Shown piece after piece: positions 24,707 to 33,799 of a stretch of 64,000 nt of DNA. The stretch is from Roseicyclus persicicus (GTDB lineage Bacteria > Pseudomonadota > Alphaproteobacteria > Rhodobacterales > Rhodobacteraceae), in the NCBI RefSeq assembly GCF_012395815.1, contig NZ_JAAZQQ010000007.1, positions 1 to 64,000 of the forward strand. Direction: 5' to 3'. The notes under the pieces are model-generated. The model saw nothing but the letters and a program-made list of their open reading frames with translations, was not told the DNA's origin and did not search any database. The stretch's first letter is position 1; the number at the start of each line of letters is the position of its first letter. Made by a program: the position numbers and the translations under genes.

Positions 24707-25113
24707 GCTATGGCAGCACGGCGGCATTGCAGGCGGCCGTCTACGGCGCGCTGGCGGGCGACGCGGCGGTCGCGGCGCTGTCGGGGGGCGCGGTCTACGA
24801 CGCGCTGCCACCGGGGCCGGTGCCGCCGCTGTACGTGGCGCTGGGGCCGGAGCGGGCGCGGGACGCCGGCGACAAGACCGGGGCGGCTGCGGTGCATGAC
24901 ATCGCGGTCACGGTGGTGAGCGAGGGCGCGGGGTTCGCCGCGGCCAAGGCGCTGGCCGCGGCGATCTCGGATGCGCTGGCCGGCGCCGACCTGGTGCTGG
25001 CGCGGGGGCGGCTCATGAGCCTCGATTTCCTGCGGGCGCGGGCCCGGCGGGTCGATGCCGGGCGCGAGATCGAGCTGTGGTTCCGCGCCCGGGTGGACGA
25101 GAGCGCGACCTGA
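24703..25113 (+). CDS. GTA g8, tail terminator (DUF3168)
   Basis: A 136-residue DUF3168 protein: N-terminal ALQAAVYGALAGDAAVAAL, PPLYVALGPERARDAGDKTGAAAVHDIAVTVVS and the C-terminal RRVDAGREIELWFRARV strand. Such proteins cap the tail tube and join it to the head connector. It starts within the g7 stop (ATGA). Confidence 0.9.
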   Translation: MSYGSTAALQAAVYGALAGDAAVAALSGGAVYDALPPGPVPPLYVALGPERARDAGDKTGAAAVHDIAVTVVSEGAGFAAAKALAAAISDALAGADLVLARGRLMSLDFLRARARRVDAGREIELWFRARVDESAT

Positions 25114-25152
25114 ACGTCGCCCCGCAACAATTTGACAAGACTGGAGAATGAC

Positions 25153-25566
25153 ATGGCAGCCCAGAGCGGCAAGGACCTTTTGGTGAAGGTCGACATGGAC
25201 GGCAACGGCGTGTTCGAGACGATGGCGGGGCTCAGGGCGACGCGGCTGAGCTTCAACGCCGAGCAGGTGGACGTGACGAGCCTGGAGTCGGCGGGGGGCT
25301 GGCGCGAGCTGCTGGCGGGCGCGGGCGTCAAGTCGGCCTCGATCTCGGGGGCGGGCATCTTTCGCGACGCGGCGACGGACGAGCGCGCGCGGCAGATCTT
25401 CTTCGACGGGGCGACGCCGGGGTTCCAGGTGGTGATCCCGGATTTCGGGATCGTGGAGGGCGCGTTCCAGATCACCTCGATCGAGTACGCGGGCAGCCAT
25501 GACGGCGAGGCGACCTACGAGATGTCGATGGCCTCGGCGGGCGCGCTGACCTTCACGGCGATCTGA
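25153..25566 (+). CDS. GTA g9, major tail tube protein
   Basis: A 137-residue tail-tube subunit: AAQSGKDLLVKVDMDGNGVFETMAGLRATRLSFNAEQVDVTSLESAGGWRELLAGAGVKSASISGAG, the typical phage TP901-1-like tail pattern. ATG 25153 has GGAGAATGAC upstream; a TTG at 25132 is in frame but less likely. It is separated from g8 by 39 bases, allowing its own strong ribosome-binding site for an abundant protein. Confidence 0.93.
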   Translation: MAAQSGKDLLVKVDMDGNGVFETMAGLRATRLSFNAEQVDVTSLESAGGWRELLAGAGVKSASISGAGIFRDAATDERARQIFFDGATPGFQVVIPDFGIVEGAFQITSIEYAGSHDGEATYEMSMASAGALTFTAI

Positions 25567-25569
25567 GCC

Positions 25570-25884
25570 ATGGCGAACCCCCATGCGGGCGAGGTGGCGC
25601 TGGTCGTCGATGGCGAACGGCGGGTGGCGAAGCTGACGCTGGGGGCGCTGGCGGAGCTGGAGGAGCGGCTGGGGGCGGAGAGCCTGGCCGACCTGGTCGC
25701 GCGGTTCGAGGGCGAGAGCCTGCGCGCGCGGGACGTGCTGATGCTGGTCTGCGCGGGGCTGCGGGGCGGGGGGTGGCGGGGCGACCCCGCCGACCTGGTG
25801 TCGGCCGAGATCGAGGGCGGGCCGCTGGAGGCCGCGCGGGTGGCAGCAAGGCTGCTGGCGCTGGCGTTCCGGGTGCCGGGATGA
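25570..25884 (+). CDS. GTA g10, tail assembly protein
   Basis: A 104-residue protein (GEVALVVDGERRVAKLTLGALAELEERLGAESLADLVARFE) of the GTA TAC-like family, placed between the tail-tube and tape-measure genes where phages encode tail assembly chaperones. It starts 3 bases after g9 and overlaps g10.1 by ATGA. In phages two chaperone forms arise by frameshifting; here two separate small genes (g10 and g10.1) occupy the position. Confidence 0.85.
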   Translation: MANPHAGEVALVVDGERRVAKLTLGALAELEERLGAESLADLVARFEGESLRARDVLMLVCAGLRGGGWRGDPADLVSAEIEGGPLEAARVAARLLALAFRVPG

Positions 25885-26102
25885 GTGCGCCGCGCTTCGA
25901 CTGGCCGGCCCTGATGCGGGCCGGTTTGCAGGGGCTGGGGCTGACGCCCGACGCGTTCTGGCGGCTCACGCCGGCGGAACTGCTGCTGATGCTGGGCGAG
26001 GTGCCCGGCGCGGCGCCGATGGGGCGCGGCGCGCTGGAGGCGCTGATCGCCCGGTTCCCGGACAGGACGGACAAGGAGGGCGGCGATGGTCGCGATGGAT
26101 GA
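25881..26102 (+). CDS. GTA g10.1, small tail assembly chaperone
   Basis: A 73-residue protein, SAPRFDWPALMRAGLQGLGLTPDAFWRLTPAELLLML, matching the rcc01693-type family of small proteins encoded between g10 and g11 in Rhodobacterales GTAs. The LTPDAFWRLTPAEL motif is its hallmark. It overlaps g10 by ATGA and extends 17 bases into g11. Confidence 0.87.
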   Translation: MSAPRFDWPALMRAGLQGLGLTPDAFWRLTPAELLLMLGEVPGAAPMGRGALEALIARFPDRTDKEGGDGRDG

Positions 26103-26751
26103 GGGACTCGAGGCGCTGGACGCCCAGATCGCGGAGCTGGAGGTGAGCCTGGCGGCGGCCACCAGCATGACGGCGGCGTTCCAGGCGGAGCTGAGGGGGA
26201 TGCAGGACGCGATGCTCTACACCGGCCGCGAGGTCGACAGCATGAGCCGGTCGATCGGCGGCGGGCTCAGGCGTGCCTTCGACGGGGTGGTGTTCGACGG
26301 GATGCGCCTGTCGGACGCGTTGAGGACGGTCGCGCAGAGCATGGTGGACGCGGCCTATTCCACCGCGATGCGGCCGGTGCAGACCGCGCTGGGCGGGGCG
26401 ATCGCCAACGGGATCAACAGTCTGGTGAGCGGGATCCTGCCCTTTCAGAAGGGCGGGGCGATCGCGCAGGGGCGGGTGATGCCCTTTGCGCGGGGCGGGG
26501 TCGTGCAGGGGCCGACCCCGTTCCCGATGCGGGGCGGCATGGGGCTGATGGGCGAGGCGGGCCCGGAAGCGATCATGCCGCTCCGCCGCGGGCCGGACGG
26601 GCGGCTGGGCGTGGCGGCCGCGGGCGGGGGTGCGCCGGTGCAGGTGGTGATGAACATCACCACGCCGGACGTGCAGGGGTTCCAGCGCAGCCAGACGCAG
26701 ATCGCGGCGCAGATGGGCCGGGCGCTGGCGCGCGGCCAGCGCAACCGCTGA
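26086..26751 (+). CDS. GTA g11, tail tape measure protein
   Basis: A 221-residue protein with a helical N-terminal half, a Gly/Ala-rich hydrophobic region (GGAIANGINSLVSGILPF) and the block QKGGAIAQGRVMPFARGGVVQGPTPFPMRGGMGLMGEAGPEAIMPLRRG typical of tape-measure C-termini. The short length fits the short GTA tail compared with phages, whose tape measures are usually much longer. ATG 26086 has AAGGAGGGCGGCG upstream and lies inside the end of g10.1. Confidence 0.92.
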   Translation: MVAMDEGLEALDAQIAELEVSLAAATSMTAAFQAELRGMQDAMLYTGREVDSMSRSIGGGLRRAFDGVVFDGMRLSDALRTVAQSMVDAAYSTAMRPVQTALGGAIANGINSLVSGILPFQKGGAIAQGRVMPFARGGVVQGPTPFPMRGGMGLMGEAGPEAIMPLRRGPDGRLGVAAAGGGAPVQVVMNITTPDVQGFQRSQTQIAAQMGRALARGQRNR

Positions 26752-26763
26752 GGAGGGCAGGCG

Positions 26764-27396
26764 ATGGGGTTTCACGAGGTCCGGTTTCCGGCCAACCTGA
26801 GCTTCGGCTCGGTCGGCGGCCCCGAGCGGCGCACCGAGGTGGTGGCGCTGACCAACGGCTACGAGGAGCGCAACACGCCCTGGGCGCAGTCGCGCCGGCG
26901 CTACGACGCGGGGGTCTCGCTGCGGTCGCTGGACGACATCGCGGCGCTGATCGCGTTCTTCGAGGCGCGGCGCGGGCAGTTGCACGGGTTCCGCTGGAAG
27001 GACTGGTCGGACTACAAGAGCTGCGCGCCCTCGGGCACGCCGGGCTTCCGCGACCAGGAGATCGCGGTGGCCGATGGCGTGGCGACGGTGTTTGCCCTGA
27101 GCAAGACCTATGGCGAGGGCCCGGATGTCTATGTGCGGCCGATCGCCAAGCCGGTGCTGGGCACGGTGCTGCTGGGCGTGTCGGGCGACGAGCAGGTGCT
27201 GGGCCTCGACGCGGAGGTCGATGTGACGACGGGGCTGATCACCTTCGCCGAGCCGCCGGACGCGGGCGAGGTGATCACGGCGGGGTTCGAGTTCGACGTG
27301 CCGGTGCGCTTCGACACGGACGTGATCCAGACCAGCGTGGCGAGTTTCCAGGCGGGCGAGGTGCCAAACGTGCCGGTCGTGGAGATCCGGCTGTGA
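26764..27396 (+). CDS. GTA g12, distal tail protein (DUF2460)
   Basis: A 210-residue DUF2460 protein that forms the ring at the tail tip. Landmarks are FHEVRFPANLSFGSVGGPERRTEVVALTNGYEERNTPWAQSRRRYDAG and LHGFRWKDWSDYKSC near the centre. It is separated by 12 bases from g11 and overlaps g13 by GTGA. Confidence 0.93.
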   Translation: MGFHEVRFPANLSFGSVGGPERRTEVVALTNGYEERNTPWAQSRRRYDAGVSLRSLDDIAALIAFFEARRGQLHGFRWKDWSDYKSCAPSGTPGFRDQEIAVADGVATVFALSKTYGEGPDVYVRPIAKPVLGTVLLGVSGDEQVLGLDAEVDVTTGLITFAEPPDAGEVITAGFEFDVPVRFDTDVIQTSVASFQAGEVPNVPVVEIRL

Positions 27397-28277
27397 GCGG
27401 GGCGGCGGCGCTGGATGCGCATCTGGCGACCGGGGCGACCGGGGTCTGCCGGTGCTGGAAGCTGACGCGGGGCGACGGGGTGGTCTACGGCTTCACCGAT
27501 CACGACCGGGCGCTGGTGTTCGACGGGGTGACGTTCAAGCCCGACAGCGGGATGTCGGCCGCGGCGCTGGTGCAGACCACGGGCCTGTCGGTGGACAACA
27601 CCGAAGCCGTGGGCGCCCTGTCGGACGCGGCGATCACCGAGGCGGATATCGCGGCGGGGCGCTTCGACGGGGCGGCGATCGAGGCGTGGCTGGTGCAGTG
27701 GGCGGCCCCCGAGAACCGGGTGCTGCAGTTCCGCGGCACGCTGGGGGAGCTGACGCGGGCGAACGGGGCCTTCACCGCGGAGCTGCGCGGGCTGGCCGAG
27801 CGGCTGAACACGGCGACGGGGCGGGTCTACCAGCGCAGCTGTTCGGCGGTGCTGGGGGATGGCGACTGCCGGTTCGACCTGGGGACGCCGGGCTACGCGG
27901 CGGATGTCGCGGTGGTGGCGGTCGAGGGCGCGCGGGTGCTGTGGTGCGCGGGGCTGGAGGGCTTTGAGCCGCGCTGGTTCGAGCGCGGGCGCTGCGCGGT
28001 TCTGGACGGGGCCGCGGTGGGGCTGGCGCAGGCGGTCAAGGTCGACCGGCCCGAGGGTGGGCTGAGGCGGGTGGAGCTGTGGGACCGGCTGCGCGCGGGG
28101 ATCGCGGCGGGCGACCGGGTGCGGCTGACGGCGGGCTGCGACAAGCGGATGGAGACCTGCCGGCTCAAGTTCAACAACCTGCTGAATTTCCGGGGCTTCC
28201 CGGACATCCCGGGCGAGGACTGGATGGTTGCGCACCCCAGCCGCGTGTCGGCGCGGGACGGGGGCAGCCGGCGGTGA
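27393..28277 (+). CDS. GTA g13, baseplate hub protein (DUF2163)
   Basis: A 294-residue protein starting at GTG within the g12 stop. It has the DUF2163/BR0599 layout: CRCWKLTRGDGVVYGFTDHDRALVFDGVTF at the start, then GRVYQRSCSAVLGDGDCRFDLG and the C-terminal CDKRMETCRLKFNNLLNFRGFPDIPGEDW. The conserved Cys pairs in the last two segments match a metal-binding (iron-sulfur) site described in the RcGTA hub. It overlaps g14 by GTGA. Confidence 0.92.
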   Translation: MSGAAALDAHLATGATGVCRCWKLTRGDGVVYGFTDHDRALVFDGVTFKPDSGMSAAALVQTTGLSVDNTEAVGALSDAAITEADIAAGRFDGAAIEAWLVQWAAPENRVLQFRGTLGELTRANGAFTAELRGLAERLNTATGRVYQRSCSAVLGDGDCRFDLGTPGYAADVAVVAVEGARVLWCAGLEGFEPRWFERGRCAVLDGAAVGLAQAVKVDRPEGGLRRVELWDRLRAGIAAGDRVRLTAGCDKRMETCRLKFNNLLNFRGFPDIPGEDWMVAHPSRVSARDGGSRR

Positions 28278-28705
28278 GCGCGGTCGTGGTGGCCGCGCGT
28301 GGCTGGCTGGGCACGCCCTATGTGCACCAGGCGAGTTGCCGGGGCGCGGGGTGCGATTGCCTGGGCCTCCTGCGCGGGGTGTGGCGGGAGCTGTACGGGG
28401 CCGAGCCCGAGCCGGTGCCGGGCTACACGGCGGACTGGTCCGAGGCGTCGGGCGAGGAGCGGCTCTGGGCCGCCGCGCGGCGGCATCTGGTGGAGAAACC
28501 CGTGGCCGACGCGTGCCCCGGCGACGTGATCCTGTTCCGGATGCGGGACGGGGGCGTCGCCAAGCATGTGGGGCTGCAGGCCCGGGTGGGCCGGGAGGCC
28601 AGCTTCGTCCACGCCTATTCGGGGCGTGGAGTGGTGGAAAGCGCGCTGACGCCGCCCTGGGCGCGGCGGGTGGTGGCGCGCTTCGCGTTTCCGGAAAGGA
28701 TGTGA
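28274..28705 (+). CDS. GTA g14, NlpC/P60 cell-wall peptidase
   Basis: A 143-residue NlpC/P60 peptidase at the tail tip, thought to locally open peptidoglycan of the recipient cell. The nucleophile is in CRGAGCDCLGLLRGVWRELYG and the histidine in AKHVGLQAR. It starts at GTG within the g13 stop and is followed 4 bases later by g15. The small size and lack of a signal peptide agree with a particle-borne rather than secreted enzyme. Confidence 0.93.
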   Translation: MSAVVVAARGWLGTPYVHQASCRGAGCDCLGLLRGVWRELYGAEPEPVPGYTADWSEASGEERLWAAARRHLVEKPVADACPGDVILFRMRDGGVAKHVGLQARVGREASFVHAYSGRGVVESALTPPWARRVVARFAFPERM

Positions 28706-28709
28706 CGGC

Positions 28710-31700
28710 ATGGCGACGATCCTTCTGTCGGCTGCGGGGGCGGCCATCGGCGGCCTGACCTCGGGCACCATGCTGGGGCTGACCGGCGCCGTCATCGGCC
28801 GCGCGGTGGGCGCGACGCTGGGCCGGGTGATCGACCAGCGGCTGCTCGGCGCGGGGTCGGAGCCGGTGGAGCGGGGCCGGATCGACCGGTTCCGCATCAC
28901 GCAGGCGGGCGAGGGGGCGCCGGTGGCGCAGCTGTTCGGCCGGATGCGGCTGGGCGGGCAGGTGATCTGGGCCACGCGCTTCGTCGAGACCACCACGACC
29001 AGCGGCGGCGGCAAGGGCGCGCCGCCGCAGCCGAGGACCACGACCTATTCCTATTCGGTGTCGCTGGCCGTCGCGCTGTGCGAGGGCGAGATCCGGCGCG
29101 TGGGGCGGGTCTGGGCGGACGGGGTGGAACTGGACCTCACCACGGTGTCGATGCGGGTCTATGCCGGGACCGGGGACCAGATGCTCGACCCGTTGATGGA
29201 GGCGGTGGAGGGGGCGGGGCAGGTGCCCGCCTATCGCGGCATCGCCTACGTGGTGTTCGAGGACCTTGACCTGACGCCCTACGGCAACCGGGTGCCGCAC
29301 TTCGCCTTCGAGGTGACGCGCGCGGCGCAGCCCAGGCGCGAGATGCTGCCTGCCGCGGCCGACCTGGTGCGCGCGGTGGCCCTGATGCCGGGGACGGGGG
29401 AATACGTGCTGTCGACGCGGCCCGTGACCTATCGGGCGGGCCTCGGGGTCAGGGACGCCCTGAACACCAGCGCGGCCGGCGGCGGGTCGGATTTCACCCG
29501 GTCGCTGGACCAACTGCGCGGCTGCCTGCCCAATCTCGCCTCGGTCAGCCTGATCTATTCCTGGTTCGGGGACGACCTGCGCGCGGGCGCCTGCACGGTG
29601 CGCCCCAAGGTCGAGGACAAGAGCCGCGACGGGGTCGAGATGCCCTGGACGGCGGGCGGGATCGGCCGCGCCGCCGCCGAGGAGCTGGCGCGGGTGGACG
29701 GCCGTCCGGTCTATGGCGGGACGCCGGCGGACGGATCGGTGATCGAGGCGATCGCGGCGATCCGGGCCGGCGGGCAGGAGGTGATGTTCTACCCCTTCCT
29801 GCTGATGGAGATCCTGGCCGGCAACGGGCGGCCGGACCCGTGGTCAGACACCGGCGACCAGCCGGCGCTGCCCTGGCGCGGGCGGATCACGGGCGACAAG
29901 GCGCCGGGGCTGCCGGGAAGCCCGGACGGCACGGCCGCGAACGACGCGGCGGTGGATGCCTTCTTCGGCAGCGTGACGGCGGCGGATTTCGCCGTGGCGG
30001 CGGGGGCGGTCGCCTACTCCGGGCCGGCGGAGTGGTCCTATTCCCGATTCATCCTGCATTCGGCCGCGTTGTGCGCCGCGGCGGGCGGTGTCGAGGCGTT
30101 CTGCATCGGGTCGGAGATGCGCGGGCTGACCCAGATGCGGGGCACGGGCGGCGAGTTCCCGGCGGTGGCGCGGCTGCGCGCGCTGGCGGCCGAGGTGCGC
30201 GCGCTGCTGCCGAACGCCAAGCTGAGCTATGCCGCGGATTGGTCGGAATATTTCGGCTATCACCCGCAGGACGGGTCGGGGGACGTGCTGTTCCATCTCG
30301 ATCCGCTCTGGGCCGACCCCGAGATCGATTTCGTCGGGATCGACAATTACATGCCGCTGTCGGACTGGCGCGACGGGCTGGACCACGCCGATGCCGGCTG
30401 GGGCGAGATCCATGCGCTGGATTACCTGCGCGCGAACGTGGAGGGCGGCGAGGGCTACGACTGGTTCTATCCGACCGGGGAGGCCCGCGCGGCGCAGCGG
30501 CGTGAGCCGATCACCGACGGGTTGCTGCAGAAGCCGTGGATCTTTCGCTACAAGGACATCGCGGCGTGGTGGCGCGAGCCGCATTACGACCGCGTCGGCG
30601 GGGTGGAGGGGGATATCCTGCGCCTCGGCGGGCAGCTGGCGGGCACGTTCGTGGGGTCGTCGGTGACGGTGACGGACGGGGCCGGTGCGAATGACGCGGG
30701 ACGGCCGGTGTCACGGATCGAGCACGGCGGGGCGGGCTCGCATGTGTCGGCGGGCGTGACGCTGGCGGTGGATGAGACCTACACGCTGCGGTTCCTGGTG
30801 AAATCGGCGACGGGTGTGCCGCAGGCGAGTGCGGCCAGCGTCTATGACGGGGCGGTGCAGCGGCTGGACTACGTGGCCGGCGCGGACTGGCAGGAGGTGC
30901 GGCTGGCGTTCCGGCCTGGTGCCGCGGGCGTGACGCTGTCGCTGTCGGACCTGCGGGGCGGGGGCGATGCGACCGACCTGCTGGTGTCCGAGGTCGCGCT
31001 GATCTCGGCCTCGGCGACGACGCCTTGGGTGCCGCGGTCGAAGCCGATCCGCTTCACCGAGATCGGCTGCCCTGCCGTCGACAAGGGCACCAACCAGCCC
31101 AACGTCTTCTTCGACCCGAAGAGCTCTGAGAGCGCCCTGCCGCGGTATTCCAACGGACGGCGCGACGACCTGATCCAGCAGCAGTACCTGCGCTCGGTGC
31201 TGTCCTACTGGGCCGAGCCCGGGCGCAACCCGGTGTCGGACGTCTATGGCGGCCCGATGCTGGAGATGGACCGCGCCCATGTCTGGGCCTGGGACGCGCG
31301 GCCCTGGCCGGCGTTTCCGAACGACGTGGAGCGCTGGTCGGACGGGGACAACTGGCGGCTTGGCCACTGGATCACGGGCCGGATCGAGGCGGCGCCGCTG
31401 GACCAGGTGGTGGCCGAGCTGTGCGAGGCGGCGGGGGTGGAGGATTACGACGTCTCGGCCCTCTACGGGCTGGTGCGCGGGCACCTGTCGGGCGAGACGG
31501 AAAGCGCCCGGGCGCGGCTTCAGGCGCTGATGCTGGCGTATGGATTTCAGGCCGTGGAGCGGGAGGGGCGGCTGGTGTTCCTGCCTTTGCCGCGCCGGGC
31601 GGAGGCGGTGATCGACGCGGGCGACACGGCGCGCGACGAGGAGGACTGGGGCGGCATCGCCGGGATCCGCGCCGCCGAGGCCGAGACCGCGGGGCGGGTG

Positions 31701-33011
31701 CGGGTGGGCTTCGTCGCGGCCGAGGCGGGCTACGAGGAGCGGGTGGCCGAGGCGGTGTTCCCCGGCGACGACGCCGATGGGGTGACGGCCTCCGACCTGC
31801 CGCTGGCCCTGACCGGCCCCGAGGGGCAGGCCATCGCCGAGCGCTGGCTGGCCGAGGCGCGGGTGGCGCGGGACCAGCTGCGGTTCGCCCTGCCGCCGTC
31901 GCGGCGGGCGCTGGGCGCGGGGGCGCTGGTGGCGCTGGGCGACGGGTCGACCTGGCGGATCGACCGGGTCGAGGACCGGGGCGTGCGGATGATCGAGGCG
32001 GTCCGGGCCGAGCCCTCGGTCTTCGAGCCCTCCGACGCGGTGGAGGAGCGCGCGCCGGCCTCGGAGTTCGTGCCGCCGGTGCCGGTCGCGCCGGTGTTCC
32101 TGGACCTGCCGCTCCTGTCCGGGGCGGAGGTGGAGCACAGCCCGCACCTGGCGGTCACGGCGCGGCCCTGGCCCGGGTCGGTCGCGGTCTATGCCGCGCC
32201 GGGGGCGGACGGGTTCACGCTCAACCGGCTGATCGAGCGCCGCGCGGTGATGGGCGAGCTGGTGACGCCGCTGGCCGCCGCGGCGCCGGGGCTCTGGGAT
32301 CGCGGTGCGCCCATGCGGGTGCGGATCGCGGCGGGCCAGCTGTCGGCGGCGGAGGCGGGGGCGGTTCTGAACGGGGCCAACCTGGCCGCGATCGGGTCGG
32401 GGGACGACGGCGACTGGGAGGTGATCCAGTTCGCGGGCGCGACGCTGGTGGGCGAGGGGCTGTGGGACATCGGCCTGCGCCTGAGGGGGCAGCAGGGCAC
32501 CGATGGCGTGATGCCCGAGCTGTGGCCGGAGGGAAGCCTGTTCGTGCTGCTGGACGGGGCGCCGGTGCAGATCGACCTGCCGCCCGCGGCCCGCGGCCTG
32601 GCCCGCCACTACCGCATCGGGCCGGCGCGGCGGAGCGTGGACGACCCGAGCTACGTCGAGCGGGTGGCCGCCTTTGCGGGCGTCGGCCTGAGACCCTACG
32701 CGCCCGCGCACCTGCGCGCCACGCCGACCGGCGGGGACCTTTACCTCAGCTGGATCCGGCGCACCCGGATCGACGGCGACAGCTGGGAGGGGATCGAGGT
32801 GCCGCTGGGGGAGGCGGCGGAAAGCTACCTCCTGCGCGTGACCGATGCCGGGGGGCCCAGGCGCGAGGCGACGCTGGCCGCCCCCGCCTTTACCTACACC
32901 GCCGCGATGCGGGCCGGGGACGGCACGCAGTCGCCCTTCACCATCGAGGTTGCCCAGCTGTCCGACCGTTTCGGGCCGGGGCCGTTTGCAAGGATCGAGA
33001 TCGATGACTGA
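28710..33011 (+). CDS. GTA g15, megatron tail-fibre/host-penetration protein
   Basis: The largest protein, 1433 residues. N-terminus: AAGAAIGGLTSGTMLGLTGAVIGRAVGATLGRVIDQRLLG, a hydrophobic Gly-rich segment. The GTA TIM-barrel-like domain follows (about 400-770: KLSYAADWSEYFGYHPQDGSGDVLFHLDPLWADPEIDFVGIDNYMPLSDWRDG, and the later RFTEIGCPAVDKGTNQPNVFFDPKSSES), then a phage tail/receptor-binding region (about 830-1433). A family-typical glycosidase-like Glu is in the FTEIGCPA strand. It is full length with no frameshift. It overlaps the next gene by 8 bases. Confidence 0.94.
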   Translation: MATILLSAAGAAIGGLTSGTMLGLTGAVIGRAVGATLGRVIDQRLLGAGSEPVERGRIDRFRITQAGEGAPVAQLFGRMRLGGQVIWATRFVETTTTSGGGKGAPPQPRTTTYSYSVSLAVALCEGEIRRVGRVWADGVELDLTTVSMRVYAGTGDQMLDPLMEAVEGAGQVPAYRGIAYVVFEDLDLTPYGNRVPHFAFEVTRAAQPRREMLPAAADLVRAVALMPGTGEYVLSTRPVTYRAGLGVRDALNTSAAGGGSDFTRSLDQLRGCLPNLASVSLIYSWFGDDLRAGACTVRPKVEDKSRDGVEMPWTAGGIGRAAAEELARVDGRPVYGGTPADGSVIEAIAAIRAGGQEVMFYPFLLMEILAGNGRPDPWSDTGDQPALPWRGRITGDKAPGLPGSPDGTAANDAAVDAFFGSVTAADFAVAAGAVAYSGPAEWSYSRFILHSAALCAAAGGVEAFCIGSEMRGLTQMRGTGGEFPAVARLRALAAEVRALLPNAKLSYAADWSEYFGYHPQDGSGDVLFHLDPLWADPEIDFVGIDNYMPLSDWRDGLDHADAGWGEIHALDYLRANVEGGEGYDWFYPTGEARAAQRREPITDGLLQKPWIFRYKDIAAWWREPHYDRVGGVEGDILRLGGQLAGTFVGSSVTVTDGAGANDAGRPVSRIEHGGAGSHVSAGVTLAVDETYTLRFLVKSATGVPQASAASVYDGAVQRLDYVAGADWQEVRLAFRPGAAGVTLSLSDLRGGGDATDLLVSEVALISASATTPWVPRSKPIRFTEIGCPAVDKGTNQPNVFFDPKSSESALPRYSNGRRDDLIQQQYLRSVLSYWAEPGRNPVSDVYGGPMLEMDRAHVWAWDARPWPAFPNDVERWSDGDNWRLGHWITGRIEAAPLDQVVAELCEAAGVEDYDVSALYGLVRGHLSGETESARARLQALMLAYGFQAVEREGRLVFLPLPRRAEAVIDAGDTARDEEDWGGIAGIRAAEAETAGRVRVGFVAAEAGYEERVAEAVFPGDDADGVTASDLPLALTGPEGQAIAERWLAEARVARDQLRFALPPSRRALGAGALVALGDGSTWRIDRVEDRGVRMIEAVRAEPSVFEPSDAVEERAPASEFVPPVPVAPVFLDLPLLSGAEVEHSPHLAVTARPWPGSVAVYAAPGADGFTLNRLIERRAVMGELVTPLAAAAPGLWDRGAPMRVRIAAGQLSAAEAGAVLNGANLAAIGSGDDGDWEVIQFAGATLVGEGLWDIGLRLRGQQGTDGVMPELWPEGSLFVLLDGAPVQIDLPPAARGLARHYRIGPARRSVDDPSYVERVAAFAGVGLRPYAPAHLRATPTGGDLYLSWIRRTRIDGDSWEGIEVPLGEAAESYLLRVTDAGGPRREATLAAPAFTYTAAMRAGDGTQSPFTIEVAQLSDRFGPGPFARIEIDD

Positions 33012-33714
33012 CACACCGCGCCTGTCCCTTCCGCTGCTGGCGCCCGCACAGGCGCAGAAGCACGTCACCGTGAACGAGGCGCTGGTGCGGGTCGACGGGA
33101 TGACCCAGCTGGTGCTGGCCTCGGCCAGCCTGACGACCCCGCCGGCGGCCGCGCCCGAGGGGACGGTCTACGCCGTGCCGCCGGGGGGCGTGAACGCCTG
33201 GGCCGGGCAGGACGGCAGGCTGGCGCTGTCGGTGAACGGCGGCTGGGTCTTCGTGGCGCCGCAGCGGGGCTGGCGGGCCTTCGTGCTGGACAGCGGGCTG
33301 CCGGCGGTCTGGGACGGGGCCGACTGGCGCCCGGGCGCCGTGTCGCTGAGTCCTGCGGGTGCTTCCATGTCCTTGTCATCGCTGGATATCGAGGTGGTCC
33401 TCAGCGCGGGCCCCGCCGTGACCACGGCGCCGGTGATCCCCGCGCGGGCGCTGCTGTTCGGGGTGACGGGCCGCGTCACCGAGGCGATCACCGGCACCGC
33501 CGCGAGCTGGGACCTGGGCGTGCCCGGCGATACCGGGCGGTTCGGCACCGGGCTTGGCACCGGCCTCAATTCCTGGGTCAACGGGCCGGCGGCGCCGATC
33601 GTCTACTGGACGCCCACGGCGCTGGAGATCACCGCGCAGGGGGGCAGCTTCGCCGGCGGCGCGCTCACCCTTGTCCTGCACTACGCCGAGCTGCGCCTGC
33701 CCGACCCGGTGTAG
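33004..33714 (+). CDS. DUF2793 protein coupled to GTA g15
   Basis: A 236-residue protein beginning MTDTPRLSLPLLAPAQAQKHVTVNEALVRVDGMTQL, the DUF2793 signature, followed by a beta-rich C-terminal half (ALLFGVTGRVTEAITGTAASWDLG...). In R. capsulatus the DUF2793 protein GhsA is a GTA head spike that binds the recipient capsule; there it is encoded away from the main cluster. Here the gene starts 8 bases inside g15, so it is the last gene of the operon and probably a particle surface fibre or spike. Confidence 0.85.
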   Translation: MTDTPRLSLPLLAPAQAQKHVTVNEALVRVDGMTQLVLASASLTTPPAAAPEGTVYAVPPGGVNAWAGQDGRLALSVNGGWVFVAPQRGWRAFVLDSGLPAVWDGADWRPGAVSLSPAGASMSLSSLDIEVVLSAGPAVTTAPVIPARALLFGVTGRVTEAITGTAASWDLGVPGDTGRFGTGLGTGLNSWVNGPAAPIVYWTPTALEITAQGGSFAGGALTLVLHYAELRLPDPV

Positions 33715-33799
33715 CCTTTCCGTGACGCGGCCCCTTCCGTCATGGACCGGTGCGCCTATCTGCGGTAGAAGCACAGGCGACGGACCGGAGGGCGCTGGC

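Larger units (their letters stand above)
18684..33714 (+). other. Gene transfer agent (RcGTA-type) structural gene cluster
   Basis: Seventeen co-directional genes in the canonical R. capsulatus GTA order: g1, g2 (TerL), g3 (portal), g3.5, g4 (protease), g5 (capsid), g6, g7, g8, g9 (tail tube), g10, g10.1, g11 (tape measure), g12, g13, g14 (peptidase), g15, plus a DUF2793 gene. Every frame is open and genes from g6 onward are mostly joined by ATGA or GTGA overlaps. No integrase, repressor, replication or lysis gene and no att-like repeats accompany it, and base composition matches the host, as expected for a domesticated particle that packages host DNA. Regulators, lysis and maturation genes must be elsewhere in the genome. 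Confidence 0.95.

Noticed and set aside
18684-33714. Ordinary prophage
   Set aside because: No integrase, repressor, replication or lysis genes, no att repeats; gene order and content match the domesticated gene transfer agent.
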